From Brevibacillus composti (GTDB taxonomy: Bacteria > Bacillota > Bacilli > Brevibacillales > Brevibacillaceae), in assembly GCF_016406105.1 (NCBI RefSeq), contig NZ_CP066308.1, positions 3,087,501 through 3,151,500 on the forward strand: 64,000 nucleotides of DNA. Reading direction: 5' to 3'. The position numbers and the translations under genes are program-made. The stretch's first letter is position 1. Each line of letters begins with the position of its first letter. Positions 1 through 10,291 of this stretch are shown here, in pieces. The notes below the pieces were generated by a model. It had not been told where the DNA came from. It saw nothing but the letters and a program-made list of their open reading frames with translations, and searched no databases.

Positions 1-453
1 CGTTTCCGGGGAAACTTTTTTGGACAGCTTGATAAATTGCTCAAAGTGGCTAAGTACGGCGCGCATCAGCGCCTCCACTTCGTTTGGATGGGTATGCTGT
101 TCTTCCAGGTAGCTAATCTCGACCTGAAAATACTCTTCTTCTTGCAGATACTTCTCGATTCTGGCCCGCTGCAGGCCTTCCACCAGCACCCGAATCGTTC
201 CATTGGGGAGCTTCAGCATTTGTTTGACGCGTGCTACCGTCCCTACCGTGTAGATCTGGTCGGCCTCTGGTTCTTCTATATGGACTTCCTCCTGGGTCGC
301 AAGCAGGATCTTGTTGTCGTCCACCATGGCCTGCTCCAATGCGCGGACGGATTTTTCCCGTCCCACATCCAGATGCAGCACCATCGATGGATACACAAGC
401 AATCCGCGCAGCGGGAGGAGTGGAATCTCTCGTTTACCGGAACGATCGCCCAA
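1..453 (-). CDS. lon: ATP-dependent protease Lon (LonA), N-terminal fragment
   Basis: The left edge cuts this gene, leaving the first 151 codons in an intact frame. They encode the LON substrate-binding domain: the start reads like the conserved GKREIPLLPLRG motif and a VGTVAR segment follows. Lon is the cytoplasmic AAA+ protease that degrades misfolded and regulatory proteins; its ATPase and Ser-Lys protease domains lie outside the window. The start is taken as TTG at 451-453, because an AGGAG sequence sits 9-13 nt upstream and the family begins close to GDRSGKRE. It follows lonB on the same strand, the usual Bacillus order. Confidence 0.93.
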   Translation of the reverse strand, partial: MGDRSGKREIPLLPLRGLLVYPSMVLHLDVGREKSVRALEQAMVDDNKILLATQEEVHIEEPEADQIYTVGTVARVKQMLKLPNGTIRVLVEGLQRARIEKYLQEEEYFQVEISYLEEQHTHPNEVEALMRAVLSHFEQFIKLSKKVSPET

Positions 454-585
454 GCTTATGCACCTCTCCTTGATCTGAACAGTCTTTGCAGTCATTTTTT
501 TTAAAAGCGGGAACCGGTTCCCCTGCGCTGGGGAAAGCCGGATCCTGCCGCCTTTGCAAAAGAAATCTCATGCAATCGTACAAGC

Positions 586-611
586 AAAAACGGCCCAGGA
601 ACAGCCGTTTT
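586..611 (-). terminator. Rho-independent terminator after lonB
   Basis: A perfect 8-bp inverted repeat (587-594 with 604-611) ends in a T-rich tract on the minus strand. It lies 110 nt past the lonB stop, so lon, which starts at 453, probably has its own promoter in 454-586. Nothing else recognisable was seen in 454-720. Confidence 0.65.
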
Positions 612-720
612 GGGTCGCGCAGTGACACTCGGTCCCTCCCTGCTTTTGGGAGAGAGCCGAAGCTTCTTATCATTGTAGCGTAAACAGAATCCGATGTCTA
701 ATTTCTGCCTGCTGCACACC

Positions 721-2418
721 TTACAAGGAGAGGGGGGAGGAAGCCAGGTCCTCTGTGGGCAGCTGCAAGGTAAATCCGGTCGCCTCCACCTCCGGTTCGG
801 CGGCGCCGTGCATGGCCAGCTCCAGGACCTCCTGCACGGTCGAAACCGGGATAACTTCGATTCCTTCCATGTTGGCGAAAATCGACTGCCAGTTTTCCTC
901 CGGAATCAGCACACGCACAGCCCCGGCAGCCCGCGCGGCTTCCACCTTGGCGACCACGCCGCCCACCGGCTTTACTTTTCCGTGAATGCTTACCTCGCCG
1001 GTCATGGCGACCAGATTGTCGACGGGGATTTTGCGGATGGCCGAGTACACCGCTGTGGCGATGGCGATGCCGGCTGACGGACCGTCCACGGGAACCCCGC
1101 CCGGAAAATTGATGTGCAGATCGTAGTCAAAAGGCTGGACGCCCAAGTGATGGAGGACCGTCAGCACGTTGTCGATCGAACCCTTGGCCATGGATTTGCG
1201 CCGAATCGTCCGGCTGCGGCTGCCGATTTCCTCTTCCTCGGCCAGTCCCGTCGTGATCACCCGTCCGTTACCCGGCACGGCTGCCGGAATGGCCGTCACC
1301 TCCAGTTCCATGACACTGCCCATGTTGGGGCCGTAGACGGCAAGCCCGTTCACAAGACCGATCTGCGGAGCGGAGTGGACCTGCTTTTCCTGCCTCGGCG
1401 ATTTTTGGCTGCTGTGGACCACCCACTCCACGTCCGAGGACTGGATGAATTTTCTTTTTTCGGTCAAGGCGATGCCGGCTGCGATCTGCACGGTGTTGAT
1501 CGCTTCGCGCCCGTTGGTGGCGTAGCGCTCGATCACGCGCACGGCTTCCTCTTCCGCCGTCATGTCCATCTTGGCCACTGCCGTTCTGACGATGCTGCCC
1601 ACCTCCGCCGCCTTTAACGGGCGGAAAAAGATCTCCAGGCAGCGGGAGCGGAGGGCGGCCGGCAATTCCTCCGGCATTCGCGTAGTAGCCCCTACCAGGC
1701 GGAAATCTGCCGGCAGGCCGTACTTGAAAATTTCATGAATATGTGCAGGGATCTGCGTATTATCTTCGCTGTAATACGCACTTTCCAGGATCACTTTGCG
1801 GTCTTCCAGCACTTTGAGCAGCTTGTTCATTTGAACGGGGTGAAGCTCGCCGATCTCATCCAGAAACAGTACGCCCCCATGCGCTTTGGTGACCGCTCCC
1901 GGCTTTGGCTGCGGAACACCTGCCTGCCCCAGCGATCCCGCTCCTTGGTAAATGGGGTCGTGAACGGAGCCGATCAGCGGGTCTGCGATCCCCCGCTCGT
2001 CAAAACGGGCGATCGTCGCATCGATCTCCACGAATTTGGCGTCGCTCGAAAAGGGTGACAAGCTGTTCTTCTTTGCCTCTTCCAGTACGACCCTGGCGGC
2101 TGCGGTCTTGCCCACGCCCGGCGGGCCGTAGATGATCACATGCTGGGGATTGGGGCCGCACAAAGCGGCACGCAGCGCCCGCAATCCGTCCTCCTGTCCG
2201 ACGATCTCCTCCAGCGCGGCTGGCCGGGTCTTCTCCGACAAGGGCTCTGTCAAGGCGATCATGCGCATCCGCCGCAACTGGTCCATGTCTTTTCGCGATT
2301 CCTTGTCAGTGGACGTCTTGGTCGTCCGTTGAGCTCTCAGCAGCTTCCAGAAATAGGTCCCTATGATTATCGCTACAATGACTTCAATGCAGGCAATCAC
2401 CAATGTGGTATAGTTCAT
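721..2418 (-). CDS. lonB: ATP-dependent protease LonB
   Basis: A 565-residue membrane-anchored Lon-type protease. Residues 4-24 form one transmembrane helix. The AAA+ module has Walker A GPPGVGKT at 98-105 and a LFLDEIGEL Walker B. The C-terminal S16 protease domain carries the catalytic serine in GPSAG and the GKVKPVGG stretch just before the catalytic lysine. There is no N-terminal LON domain, which separates it from LonA. In Bacillus, LonB acts in the developing forespore. The start is ATG 2418, preceded by GGGAGGG 8 nt upstream; a longer reading frame to 2484 lacks a ribosome binding site. Length matches B. subtilis LonB (about 550 residues). Confidence 0.95.
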   Translation of the reverse strand: MNYTTLVIACIEVIVAIIIGTYFWKLLRAQRTTKTSTDKESRKDMDQLRRMRMIALTEPLSEKTRPAALEEIVGQEDGLRALRAALCGPNPQHVIIYGPPGVGKTAAARVVLEEAKKNSLSPFSSDAKFVEIDATIARFDERGIADPLIGSVHDPIYQGAGSLGQAGVPQPKPGAVTKAHGGVLFLDEIGELHPVQMNKLLKVLEDRKVILESAYYSEDNTQIPAHIHEIFKYGLPADFRLVGATTRMPEELPAALRSRCLEIFFRPLKAAEVGSIVRTAVAKMDMTAEEEAVRVIERYATNGREAINTVQIAAGIALTEKRKFIQSSDVEWVVHSSQKSPRQEKQVHSAPQIGLVNGLAVYGPNMGSVMELEVTAIPAAVPGNGRVITTGLAEEEEIGSRSRTIRRKSMAKGSIDNVLTVLHHLGVQPFDYDLHINFPGGVPVDGPSAGIAIATAVYSAIRKIPVDNLVAMTGEVSIHGKVKPVGGVVAKVEAARAAGAVRVLIPEENWQSIFANMEGIEVIPVSTVQEVLELAMHGAAEPEVEATGFTLQLPTEDLASSPLSL

Positions 2419-2652
2419 CCGCAGTCCCTCCCATGCGCACCGGCAGCTATTTTGAAGACTGTCTGTGGCGTGTGTGGCCACCAAAACAGGCTATCGTTGG
2501 CGTCTCTTGAACTATAGTCTGTAGTATTGCCTGCCATAGTTGGGAGTAAACTTGAAACCGGGTTCACCCTTGTTGATCGTGGCTGCGTGGCAGCTGGTTG
2601 GAATTCATCTTGGTTGCGTGGCCCGTGGCCTGAATTCATTGTGGCTACAATC

Positions 2653-2680
2653 AAAAAACCACCTCTCGAAAGAGGTGGTT
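2653..2680 (-). terminator. Rho-independent terminator after clpX
   Basis: A perfect 10-bp stem (2657-2666 with 2671-2680) with a CGAA/TTCG tetraloop is followed on the minus strand by a T6 run. It sits 20 nt past the clpX stop, so lonB is transcribed separately from a promoter somewhere in 2419-2650. Confidence 0.9.
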
Positions 2681-2699
2681 GATTTTTCAACGGAATCCC

Positions 2700-3965
2700 T
2701 TATGCACTTTCATGCTTGCGATCCTGACCTTCCTTGGTCAGCAGCTTTGGCTTTACTTTGTCGCGCACCGTTTCTTCCGTGATGACGCATTTGCTGACGT
2801 CCTCGCGAGACGGCAGTTCGTACATCATATCCAGCATGATCTGCTCGATGATGGCCCTCAGACCGCGGGCGCCTGTATTTCGCTTGATCGCTTCTTTGGC
2901 GATCTGGCTCAATGCACCAGCATCGAACTCAAGCTCGACGTTGTCGAGACTCATCAGCTTCTGGAATTGTTTGACCAGCGCGTTCTTTGGCTCCGTGAGG
3001 ATTTTGATCAGCGTCGCTTCGTCCAGCGGCTCCAGCGTAGCCAGAACAGGCAGACGGCCGACAAACTCCGGAATCAGACCGAACTTGAGCAGGTCTTCCG
3101 GCAACACGTATTTCAGGTATTCTCCTTGCTTCAGGTCGCCTTTGATTCCTTCATTCACTTCTGTACCGAATCCAATCACTTTTTTACCCAGACGGCGTTT
3201 GATGATCTGTTCGACGCCATCAAAAGCTCCGCCGCAGATAAACAAGATATTGGAGGTATCGATCTGGATAAATTCCTGGTGCGGATGCTTGCGTCCCCCT
3301 TGCGGCGGCACGCTGGCCACCGTTCCCTCGAGGATTTTCAGCAGCGCCTGCTGCACTCCTTCACCGGATACATCCCGCGTGATCGAAGGATTTTCCGACT
3401 TGCGGGCCACCTTGTCGATCTCGTCGATGTAGATGATGCCTTTTTCGGCTTTTTCCACGTCGTAGTCGGCGGCCTGGATCAGCTTCAAAAGGATGTTCTC
3501 GACGTCTTCTCCCACATACCCCGCTTCCGTCAGCGATGTGGCATCCGCGATGGCAAAGGGAACGTTGAGAATCCGCGCCAGCGTCTGGGCCAGCAGGGTC
3601 TTCCCGCTACCGGTCGGCCCGATCAGCAGGATGTTCGATTTTTGCAGCTCTACATCCTCGATCTTGGCTCCGGAATTGATCCGCTTATAGTGGTTGTATA
3701 CCGCTACAGCCAGGGATTTTTTCGCCAGGTCCTGACCAATCACATAATCGTCCAGAATCTGACGGATCTCCATCGGCTTGGGAATTTCTTTCATGTCGAT
3801 TTCTTCTTCGGTGCCCAGCTCTTCCTGCACGATCTCGTTGCAAAGCTCGATGCACTCGTCACAAATGTATACGCCGGGACCGGCAACCAGCTTTCTCACT
3901 TGCTCCTGCGATTTGCCGCAGAACGAGCATTTCAGCTGGCCTTTATCATCGTTAAATTTAAACAT
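2700..3965 (-). CDS. clpX: ATP-dependent Clp protease ATP-binding subunit ClpX
   Basis: A 421-residue AAA+ unfoldase that feeds tagged substrates to ClpP. The N-terminal zinc-binding domain has Cys13, Cys16, Cys35 and Cys38. Walker A GPTGSGKT is at 116-123, followed by the [10 protein letters not shown] segment, a [10 protein letters not shown] Walker B and an RNTGARGLR sensor-2 region. Full length for the family. The start ATG at 3965 has GAGGTGAT upstream. It lies 28 nt downstream of clpP on the same strand, with no terminator between them, so the two are co-transcribed. Confidence 0.97.
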   Translation of the reverse strand: MFKFNDDKGQLKCSFCGKSQEQVRKLVAGPGVYICDECIELCNEIVQEELGTEEEIDMKEIPKPMEIRQILDDYVIGQDLAKKSLAVAVYNHYKRINSGAKIEDVELQKSNILLIGPTGSGKTLLAQTLARILNVPFAIADATSLTEAGYVGEDVENILLKLIQAADYDVEKAEKGIIYIDEIDKVARKSENPSITRDVSGEGVQQALLKILEGTVASVPPQGGRKHPHQEFIQIDTSNILFICGGAFDGVEQIIKRRLGKKVIGFGTEVNEGIKGDLKQGEYLKYVLPEDLLKFGLIPEFVGRLPVLATLEPLDEATLIKILTEPKNALVKQFQKLMSLDNVELEFDAGALSQIAKEAIKRNTGARGLRAIIEQIMLDMMYELPSREDVSKCVITEETVRDKVKPKLLTKEGQDRKHESA

Positions 3966-3993
3966 GCGCGTATCACCTCACATCGGGTCAGTT

Positions 3994-4569
3994 TTACCGT
4001 TCAATAATGGCGTCGATCAAACCGTAGGCTTTGGCTTCCTCTGCGCTCATGAAATTGTCTCGATCGGTGTCTTGGGCCACTCGCTCGTATGACTGACCAG
4101 AGCGTTCAGCGAGGATCTGGTTCAGCTGCCGCTTGGTTTTCAAAATCCATTCGGTGTGAATGCGAATGTCTTCCGCCTGACCGCGGACGCCGCCCAGCGG
4201 CTGGTGAATCATCACTTCGCTGTTGGGCAGGGCAAAGCGCTTCCCTTTGGCGCCTGCGGCGAGGAGCACAGCCCCCATACTGGCCGCCATGCCGATGCAA
4301 ATCGTGGACACATCAGGCTTGATGAACTGCATCGTGTCATAGATGGCAAGGCCGGCGGTAACGGAGCCTCCTGGCGAGTTTATGTACAGATGAATATCTT
4401 TGTCCGCATCCTCAGCCTGCAAAAACAACAGTTGGGCGACGATGGCATTGGCCACTTCATCGTCAATTTCGCTTCCGAGAAAAATAATCCGGTCTTTCAA
4501 GAGCCGCGAATAGATATCGTATGCGCGCTCTCCGCGGTTGGTTTGTTCAATAACCATAGGGATTAACAT
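3994..4569 (-). CDS. clpP: ATP-dependent Clp protease proteolytic subunit ClpP
   Basis: A 191-residue serine peptidase of family S14 that forms the tetradecameric proteolytic chamber. The catalytic triad is visible as Ser97 (GMAASMGA), His122 (MIHQPLGG) and Asp171 ([10 protein letters not shown]). ATG 4569 is preceded by AGGAGGA about 8 nt upstream. Its place between tig and clpX is the arrangement seen in E. coli. In B. subtilis, clpP lies elsewhere and tig is followed by clpX alone. Confidence 0.97.
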   Translation of the reverse strand: MLIPMVIEQTNRGERAYDIYSRLLKDRIIFLGSEIDDEVANAIVAQLLFLQAEDADKDIHLYINSPGGSVTAGLAIYDTMQFIKPDVSTICIGMAASMGAVLLAAGAKGKRFALPNSEVMIHQPLGGVRGQAEDIRIHTEWILKTKRQLNQILAERSGQSYERVAQDTDRDNFMSAEEAKAYGLIDAIIER

Positions 4570-4640
4570 ATGTATTTTCCTCCTCTGCGCTCAAAGAGGT
4601 AGTGGCAGGCATCGCCTGCTTGGTGAAAGACGCACGGTTG

Positions 4641-4672
4641 AAAAACAAGGCACGATGGAAATCGTGCCTTGT
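4641..4672 (-). terminator. Rho-independent terminator after tig
   Basis: A perfect 12-bp stem (4645-4656 with 4661-4672) with a GGAA/TTCC loop ends in a T5 run on the minus strand. It separates tig from clpP, so clpP-clpX should start from a promoter in 4570-4640. Confidence 0.9.
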
Positions 4673-4727
4673 ATTCCCTCTGTCCAGGAGCAAGATCGCT
4701 CTGAACCATCATACGGTCTTCCTAAGA

Positions 4728-6020
4728 TTATGCACTAACTTTGCTTTCTGCAACCAGGAAATCAACTGTTTTGCGAGTTTGAACGTCGCGGCGAAGTGCA
4801 GCCAATCCGTCTTGCGCCGTAAAGATTTTGCGCAGCTCATCCGCAGGACGACCGTATACGCCAGCCAGTTTTTCCAGTTCGGCGGTTACGTCTTCGTCGG
4901 CTACCTCGATGTTTTCCGCTTTGCCGATCGCTTCGAGCACCAGAGAGGTGCGCACGCGGGAGGTCGCGTCCGGACGAAGCTGGTCGCGGAGCTGGCTTTC
5001 ATCAATACCGGAGAATTGATAGTACAGGTCGAGAGTCAGGCCTTGGAATTGCAGGCGCTGACCGAACTCTTGCACCATTTGATCCAGTTCGTGCTCGATC
5101 ATGACAGCCGGGATGTCGATTTCTGCATTCTCAGCCGCTTTCAGCACCAGCTGCTCGCGAACGTACTGCTCTTTGTCCTGAGCGGCTTTTTCTTCCAGCT
5201 TTTTCTTGAGATCGGCTTTCAGCTCATCCAGCGTGTCGAACTCGCTTACGTCTTTGGCAAACTCGTCGTCCAACGCAGGCAGATTTTTGCGCTTGAGGCT
5301 GTTCAGCTTCACTTTGAAGACAGCTTCTTTGCCTGCGAGATTCGGAGAGTGGTACTCTTCCGGGAAGGTTACCTGAATCTCTTTTTCCTTGCCGATGTTC
5401 ATGCCGATTACTTGCTCTTCAAAACCGGCGATGAACGTGCCGGAGCCCAGTTCCAAAGAGTAGTCTTCCGCCTTGCCGCCTTCAAAGGCTACGCCGTCTT
5501 GGAAGCCTTCAAAGTCGATCATGACGATGTCGCCGCTTTGGGCAGCGCCTTCTTCGACCGCTACCAGCTCGGCATGGCGCTCTTGCATGCGCTTCAGTTC
5601 TGCCTCTACGTCTTCGTCAGATACCGCGAACTCTTTCGGTTCGATGGTCAGGTTTTTGTAATCGCCCAGCTTCACTTCCGGCTTCACGGTAACCGTCGCC
5701 TTGAAGATCAGGTTTTTGCCTTTTTCCATTTGCTCTACGTCCACTTCCGGACGGTCGACAGGCTCGATGCCCGCTTCACGAACAGCTTGTCCGTATGCGC
5801 TTGGGAGAATGATGTCCAAAGCATCCTGATAGAGCGATTCTACGCCAAAACGCGCTTCAAACATCTTGCGCGGAACTTTTCCCTTGCGGAAGCCCGGTAC
5901 ATTCACCTGTTTCGAAACTTTTTTGAAAGCCTGATCCAGTGCTGTATCTACTTGCGAAGCATCTACTTCAACCGTCAGGACTCCCTGGTTATTCTCTAAC
6001 TTTTCCCATTTTACTGCCAC
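4728..6020 (-). CDS. tig: Trigger factor (ribosome-associated chaperone/PPIase)
   Basis: A 430-residue three-domain chaperone that binds nascent chains at the ribosome exit. The N-terminal ribosome-docking signature GFRKGKVP is at 43-50. The central FKBP-type prolyl isomerase domain spans about 160-245, with a VMIDFEGF start. The C-terminal part is helical and chaperone-like. Translation starts at GTG 6018-6020, with AGGAGGGG 9 nt upstream. The 134-nt gap upstream (6021-6154) should hold its promoter. Confidence 0.96.
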   Translation of the reverse strand: MAVKWEKLENNQGVLTVEVDASQVDTALDQAFKKVSKQVNVPGFRKGKVPRKMFEARFGVESLYQDALDIILPSAYGQAVREAGIEPVDRPEVDVEQMEKGKNLIFKATVTVKPEVKLGDYKNLTIEPKEFAVSDEDVEAELKRMQERHAELVAVEEGAAQSGDIVMIDFEGFQDGVAFEGGKAEDYSLELGSGTFIAGFEEQVIGMNIGKEKEIQVTFPEEYHSPNLAGKEAVFKVKLNSLKRKNLPALDDEFAKDVSEFDTLDELKADLKKKLEEKAAQDKEQYVREQLVLKAAENAEIDIPAVMIEHELDQMVQEFGQRLQFQGLTLDLYYQFSGIDESQLRDQLRPDATSRVRTSLVLEAIGKAENIEVADEDVTAELEKLAGVYGRPADELRKIFTAQDGLAALRRDVQTRKTVDFLVAESKVSA

Positions 6021-6154
6021 GTAAACTTCCCCTCCTAGATTGGATCCACAGAAACATCGTCTGTCGTCTCAGGCAGGACTTGCTGGACAGAGCGATGCAA
6101 TTCTAGCCATTATAACCATTTAAGTATAGCATATATTCATCGTATTTCAAGAAG

Positions 6155-6679
6155 TCAGCTCCGCAGGAAAAAAGTTCCCCCGAGCCGCGGTGCCACGTTT
6201 CCGCGGTGGTCAAAATAGGTCACTTGAACGGTGACGCCCTCCTCTTTAGCCTCGGTCTGCTCCAAATAGACATACGTGGGCAGATCATAGCCGCGGGGAA
6301 GCTGCAAGCTCCCCGGGTTCAGGAACAGGATATTCCGCTCCACCGTACAACCGGGAACATGGGAATGGCCGAACAACACGACGTTGGCTCCCGTCTCTTC
6401 GGCACGGTAATGCAGGCGCAGCAGCGACTTTTTCACTCCGTAGAGATGGCCGTGCGTCTGCAGGATGCGCAGTCCCTTCCAGGCCGTCTGCCGCTCTGTG
6501 GGCACGTCGGAAGGAGAGTCGCAGTTGCCCGTCACCAGCAGCATCCGGGAAAAAGGGTCGCGCCCAGGGTCTACGCAGAAGTCTCCGCAGTGGAAAATCG
6601 CTTCTGCCCGATGCCGCTCGACTGCCTCTTTTACTTCGCCAACCAGTCCGTGGGAATCGCTCAGGATGAGAATGCCCAC
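6155..6679 (-). CDS. ysnB: YfcE/YsnB-type metallophosphoesterase
   Basis: A 174-residue calcineurin-like phosphoesterase. Metal-binding motifs appear in the expected order: LSDSHG (Asp8, His10), CGD, TGNCD, THGH and FGHSH. The family hydrolyses phosphodiesters in vitro and the physiological substrate is unknown. It is the last gene of racE-gerM-rph-rdgB-ysnB, the same order as in B. subtilis, and lies 36 nt after rdgB. Gene symbol assigned by motif and synteny. Confidence 0.88.
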   Translation of the reverse strand: MGILILSDSHGLVGEVKEAVERHRAEAIFHCGDFCVDPGRDPFSRMLLVTGNCDSPSDVPTERQTAWKGLRILQTHGHLYGVKKSLLRLHYRAEETGANVVLFGHSHVPGCTVERNILFLNPGSLQLPRGYDLPTYVYLEQTEAKEEGVTVQVTYFDHRGNVAPRLGGTFFLRS

Positions 6680-6715
6680 TATCCCTCACTCTCCTCTTAA
6701 AAAAGAAGCTATGTT

Positions 6716-7318
6716 TCAGCTGTTTGACTTCAGGGCAGAAAGCAGATTTTGCATCGCCATGGCCCGGTGACTGATCTGGTTCTTCTCCTCCGGCGAAAGC
6801 TCCGCCATGGACTTCCCCTGTTGCGGCAGATAGAAAACCGGATCGTAGCCGAAGCCGTTGGTTCCGCGCGGCTCCTCGGCGATCACGCCTTCGCAGAAGC
6901 CTGCCGCGATGATCGGATCGCGTCCCGGCTCTACCAGGGCAAGTACGCAGCGAAACCGGGCTGTGCGTTTTTCTGCCGGCACATCGGCCAGCTCTCCCAG
7001 CAATTTGCGCCAATTGGCTTCATCGGTTGCCCCTTCGCCGGCATAGCGGGCGGAGTAGACGCCGGGACGGCCGCCCAGCGCGTCTACCTCCAGTCCGGAA
7101 TCATCGCCTACGGCAGGCATTCCCAGGTATGTAGAAATTTCTCTTGCCTTTTTCACGGCATTGGCCTCGAATGTATCTCCGTCCTCTACGACTTCGGGAA
7201 CCCCCTCAAATTCATCGAGACTGATCCCTTCCCAGCCGAGCTGTGCAAAGAGCTTGTTAAACTCCTTTACTTTTCCCTTGTTTCGCGTAGCCAGCACAAC
7301 TTTTCTTTGTTCAGACAT
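6716..7318 (-). CDS. rdgB: dITP/XTP pyrophosphatase (RdgB/HAM1 family)
   Basis: A 200-residue house-cleaning nucleotide pyrophosphatase that removes dITP, ITP and XTP. Family landmarks are [11 protein letters not shown] at the N-terminus, [13 protein letters not shown], the GVYSARYAG loop, GFGYDPVF and SHRAMA near the C-terminus. The start overlaps the end of rph by 8 nt, indicating translational coupling. It corresponds to B. subtilis ysnA. Confidence 0.95.
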   Translation of the reverse strand: MSEQRKVVLATRNKGKVKEFNKLFAQLGWEGISLDEFEGVPEVVEDGDTFEANAVKKAREISTYLGMPAVGDDSGLEVDALGGRPGVYSARYAGEGATDEANWRKLLGELADVPAEKRTARFRCVLALVEPGRDPIIAAGFCEGVIAEEPRGTNGFGYDPVFYLPQQGKSMAELSPEEKNQISHRAMAMQNLLSALKSNS

Positions 7319-8087
7319 GGTTTTCCTCCGTCACTTGCACCTGCGGCTCGCTGCCGGCAAAGCTCAGCGTCACATCATGCAGGGAGTCTCTCTGGGCGGC
7401 AAATAACTGTTCCACGCCTTTTTTGGCGAGCGCGAGCATCTCTTGCAGCTGTTCCATCGAAAAAGGCGCCTCTTCGCCCGTCCCCTGCAGCTCGACGAAT
7501 TTGCCCTGTCCCGTCATCACGACATTCATATCTACCGTCGCGCTCGAATCTTCCTTGTAGTTGAGGTCGAGCAACGTCTCTCCCTCGATGATGCCGACCG
7601 AGGTAGCGGCGAGCATATCCGTCAGCGGCAGCTGTTTCCAGGTACCGTTCTTCACCAGTTTGTCCATCGCTTCCACCATCGCCACATACGCGCCGGTAAT
7701 CGAAGCCGTGCGTGTGCCGCCATCCGCCTGGATCACATCGCAGTCGATCCAGATCGTCCGCTCTCCCATCGCTTCCAGCTGGACGACGGAGCGCAGGGCA
7801 CGGCCGATCAGGCGTTGGATCTCCATCGTTCTGCCCGCTACCTTCCCTTTGGAAGACTCGCGAGGATTGCGCGACTCCGTAGCGCGAGGAAGCATGGCGT
7901 ACTCGGCTGTAATCCATCCCTTGCCGCCGCCGCGCATAAAGGGGGGCACGCGATCTTCCAGTGTCGCCGTGCATATGACCTTGGTGTCCCCTACTTCGAT
8001 CAGGCATGATCCTTCGGCGTGCTTGATGTAACCCCGCGTAATCTTGACCGGACGCAGTTGGTCATGGGTACGGCCATCATGTCTCAT
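7311..8087 (-). CDS. rph: Ribonuclease PH
   Basis: A 258-residue phosphorolytic 3'-5' exoribonuclease that trims tRNA 3' ends. It begins with the RHDGR and [10 protein letters not shown] elements, has the phosphate-binding [12 protein letters not shown] segment, and shows the NVVMTG motif near the C-terminus. Full length. The start ATG 8087 has AGGAGGAAC immediately upstream. It forms the front of a compact rph-rdgB-ysnB unit. Confidence 0.96.
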   Translation of the reverse strand: MRHDGRTHDQLRPVKITRGYIKHAEGSCLIEVGDTKVICTATLEDRVPPFMRGGGKGWITAEYAMLPRATESRNPRESSKGKVAGRTMEIQRLIGRALRSVVQLEAMGERTIWIDCDVIQADGGTRTASITGAYVAMVEAMDKLVKNGTWKQLPLTDMLAATSVGIIEGETLLDLNYKEDSSATVDMNVVMTGQGKFVELQGTGEEAPFSMEQLQEMLALAKKGVEQLFAAQRDSLHDVTLSFAGSEPQVQVTEENHV

Positions 8088-8235
8088 TCCATGTTCCTCC
8101 TAGTTTGCTTTCATCAACTCCGCCCATTATAACAGACCCGCCAAAGCAGTTGCCACTCTGCCAGCGGGCTTAAGGTGCACAGCGGACGAAACCGGGGGGC
8201 GGGTTATTGCTTGCGTGCCTAACTTTCGACCGTAA

Positions 8236-8266
8236 AATAAAACCACGCCGGATCACAAGGCGTGGG
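8236..8266 (-). terminator. Terminator after gerM
   Basis: A 7-bp GC-rich stem (8243-8249 with 8259-8265) is followed on the minus strand by a TTTTATTTT tract. It lies 20 nt past the gerM stop and separates gerM from rph. Confidence 0.75.
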
Positions 8267-8287
8267 TAGTCATCTGACAATGGGTCC

Positions 8288-9343
8288 TCAGAATTGCAGC
8301 GAGTTGATTTGCAGCGGGCGGCTGACCGGCTTGGTAAAATCATAGCTTCCGCTGGTGAGCGGCTTCCCTTCTACCAGCAGCTGGACATTCCTCGCCCCTG
8401 TGCTGTCCGCAAGTGACAGTACCAGCGACTCCAGCGCCTCCGGACTCGCCTCTCTGCCCTCGTCGTACTTCAGGATATCATCGCTCAGATTGACGGTCAC
8501 CAGGTCTTTCTCCTGCCGGACATCGAGAATTTTGGTCGTGCGCAGGAGAGAGCTGAACAGCGGCGAGCCCTCCTTCGGCCCTTTGATCAATTCCTCGACA
8601 GTCGCCTTGGCCACGTTGTCTGTTTCCGGCACCAGTCTCGTCACGGGAACGAAATAGGTTCGCTTGTCATCGAGCTGCCCCTGAAAATAGACCGTGACCG
8701 CGGTCGTATTGCCTGGCATGGCGCCTTGGGCGAGCTCCAGATTAATCCCCTGATTGCGGTCGAGCAAAGAGAGGGGCGTGCTGCTGGCCGGCATCTCCGA
8801 CAGCGGCGTGCCGTTTACCCAGATCTGAACGCTTTTGACGTTGCTAAACTCAGTGAGGGCCCGCGTGACGGCGTCGATGATCTTCTTTTCCTGCTTCTCG
8901 TCGTATTTGCGGAACTCCTTGGAGAAGTCAACCGTCGCTACTCCTTCTTTGATCACCAGTCCCTTTACCTCTGTCCCTTTCGGCAGCACGGCGGAAAAGC
9001 CGCTGGGCAGCATGCTTTCCACTGGGCCGCCCTTGACCATGTAGCTGAGTACCTGTTTGGCCACTCCTTCTTCCTTGGGCAACGTCAGCGATACCGGAAC
9101 GACATATCCATTGGCATCCAGGAGATAGACGGTTCGGTCCGCCGAACCCTGCGTCGCCGCTACAGGCTCTCCGGCCACAGCGTCAGAGGACGGGGCATCA
9201 GGGGTCTCTACTGCCACTTCGGATTGCGGCGGCGGATCGATGCTAGTCGCTTCCTTTTCCGGCCCAAACAGCCCGCAACCGGATAGCAGAAAGGCGCTGA
9301 ACCCGACCACTGCCGTCATTTTGCCGATGCCTCGTAATTTCAT
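8288..9343 (-). CDS. gerM: Germination/sporulation lipoprotein GerM
   Basis: A 351-residue secreted lipoprotein. The signal peptide ends in a lipobox LSGC about 20 residues in. Two consecutive GerMN-type repeats follow (about 95-205 and 220-340), each with the TVDFSKEF or TVNLSDDI strand pattern. In B. subtilis GerM supports engulfment and germination. ATG 9343 follows a GGAGG-rich leader; the reading frame is open to 9397 but has no better site. A sigma-E-like pair (GCATAAA and TATACATG, 15-nt spacer) lies about 50-90 nt upstream, a weak match. Confidence 0.88.
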   Translation of the reverse strand: MKLRGIGKMTAVVGFSAFLLSGCGLFGPEKEATSIDPPPQSEVAVETPDAPSSDAVAGEPVAATQGSADRTVYLLDANGYVVPVSLTLPKEEGVAKQVLSYMVKGGPVESMLPSGFSAVLPKGTEVKGLVIKEGVATVDFSKEFRKYDEKQEKKIIDAVTRALTEFSNVKSVQIWVNGTPLSEMPASSTPLSLLDRNQGINLELAQGAMPGNTTAVTVYFQGQLDDKRTYFVPVTRLVPETDNVAKATVEELIKGPKEGSPLFSSLLRTTKILDVRQEKDLVTVNLSDDILKYDEGREASPEALESLVLSLADSTGARNVQLLVEGKPLTSGSYDFTKPVSRPLQINSLQF

Positions 9344-9421
9344 GTTCTCCAGCCTCCTCCAGACACTTTGTACTATCATGTATACGAGCATGGCCACCGT
9401 TTATGCGTTGTTTGTCCGAAA

Positions 9422-9466
9422 AGAAAAAGGTTCCCTTTCGCAAGTGACCCCTGCGAAAAAGAACCT
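9422..9466 (-). terminator. Terminator after racE
   Basis: The stem has two parts: aggttc/gaacct outside (9428-9433 and 9461-9466) and ttcgca/tgcgaa inside. It is followed on the minus strand by a T-rich tract. It sits 13 nt past the racE stop. Confidence 0.8.
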
Positions 9467-9478
9467 GTTATTCGTCGT

Positions 9479-10291
9479 TTAGGATTGGAACTGACCTTCC
9501 AGCGATTGGGTTTCCACCCGGATCGAAGCTCCCAGCCACTCCTCGGCGATTTGCTGGAAATGCTCCGCATCGCCGCTGGTAAAAAACCGGTGCCGCGGCG
9601 ATGTCTGCTCCCCTGCAAGCGGGCTGCTTCCGATCAAGCCGGCCAATTCGCTTGCCGTCTCTTCCGCGGAGCTGATCAATTGCACCTCGGCCCCCATCGC
9701 CTCCTGAATGAGCGGTGCCAGCAGCGGGTAATGCGTACATCCCAAAATCAGCGTATCCAGCTGACAATCGCGCAAGACGGACAGCGTCCGGCTCACTTCC
9801 TGCCTCGCTTGCTCGGCATGCTGCCCATTTCTCTCGACGAGAGGGACGAAGGCAGGGCAAGCCAGCCCGACCACATCGGCTGCGGGGCTCAATCTCTTGA
9901 TCGCGGCTTCATAGGCTCCGGTTCGTATCGTCGTCTCGGTGCCTATTACCCCGATTCGCCCGTTTTTCGTCGCGGCCAGCGCTGCCCGCGCTCCCGGCTC
10001 GATCACCCCGATGACCGGATAGGGCAGGACGTTTTTCGCTTCTTCCAGAACGACAGCCGTGGCGGTATTGCAAGCGATGACCAAGGCTTGAAGCGGAAAT
10101 GCCGAGACAAATTCAATCATCTGAAAAGTACAGGCCCGTATCTCTTCGGGCGGCTTGGATCCATATGGACAGCGGGCATTGTCCCCAAAATACAAAATGG
10201 GCGCAAGCGGCAGTTTCCGCATCACTTCCCTGGCGACCGTCAGTCCGCCCACACCTGAATCGATAATGGCAATCGGCTCCATATTGTTCAT
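9479..10291 (-). CDS. racE: Glutamate racemase
   Basis: A 270-residue cofactor-independent racemase that makes D-glutamate for peptidoglycan. The two catalytic cysteines are Cys74 (ACNTAT) and Cys185 (LGCTHYP). The N-terminal IDSGVGGLTV motif and FGDNARCPYG substrate loop are intact. A GGGGAGAAA leader precedes ATG 10291. It lies upstream of gerM as in B. subtilis, where the housekeeping enzyme is called RacE. Confidence 0.95.
   Translation of the reverse strand: MNNMEPIAIIDSGVGGLTVAREVMRKLPLAPILYFGDNARCPYGSKPPEEIRACTFQMIEFVSAFPLQALVIACNTATAVVLEEAKNVLPYPVIGVIEPGARAALAATKNGRIGVIGTETTIRTGAYEAAIKRLSPAADVVGLACPAFVPLVERNGQHAEQARQEVSRTLSVLRDCQLDTLILGCTHYPLLAPLIQEAMGAEVQLISSAEETASELAGLIGSSPLAGEQTSPRHRFFTSGDAEHFQQIAEEWLGASIRVETQSLEGQFQS

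Noticed and set aside
2679-4007. A long plus-strand open frame across clpX (442 codons)
   Set aside because: It is the antisense shadow of clpX, has no ribosome binding site and shows no family motif.
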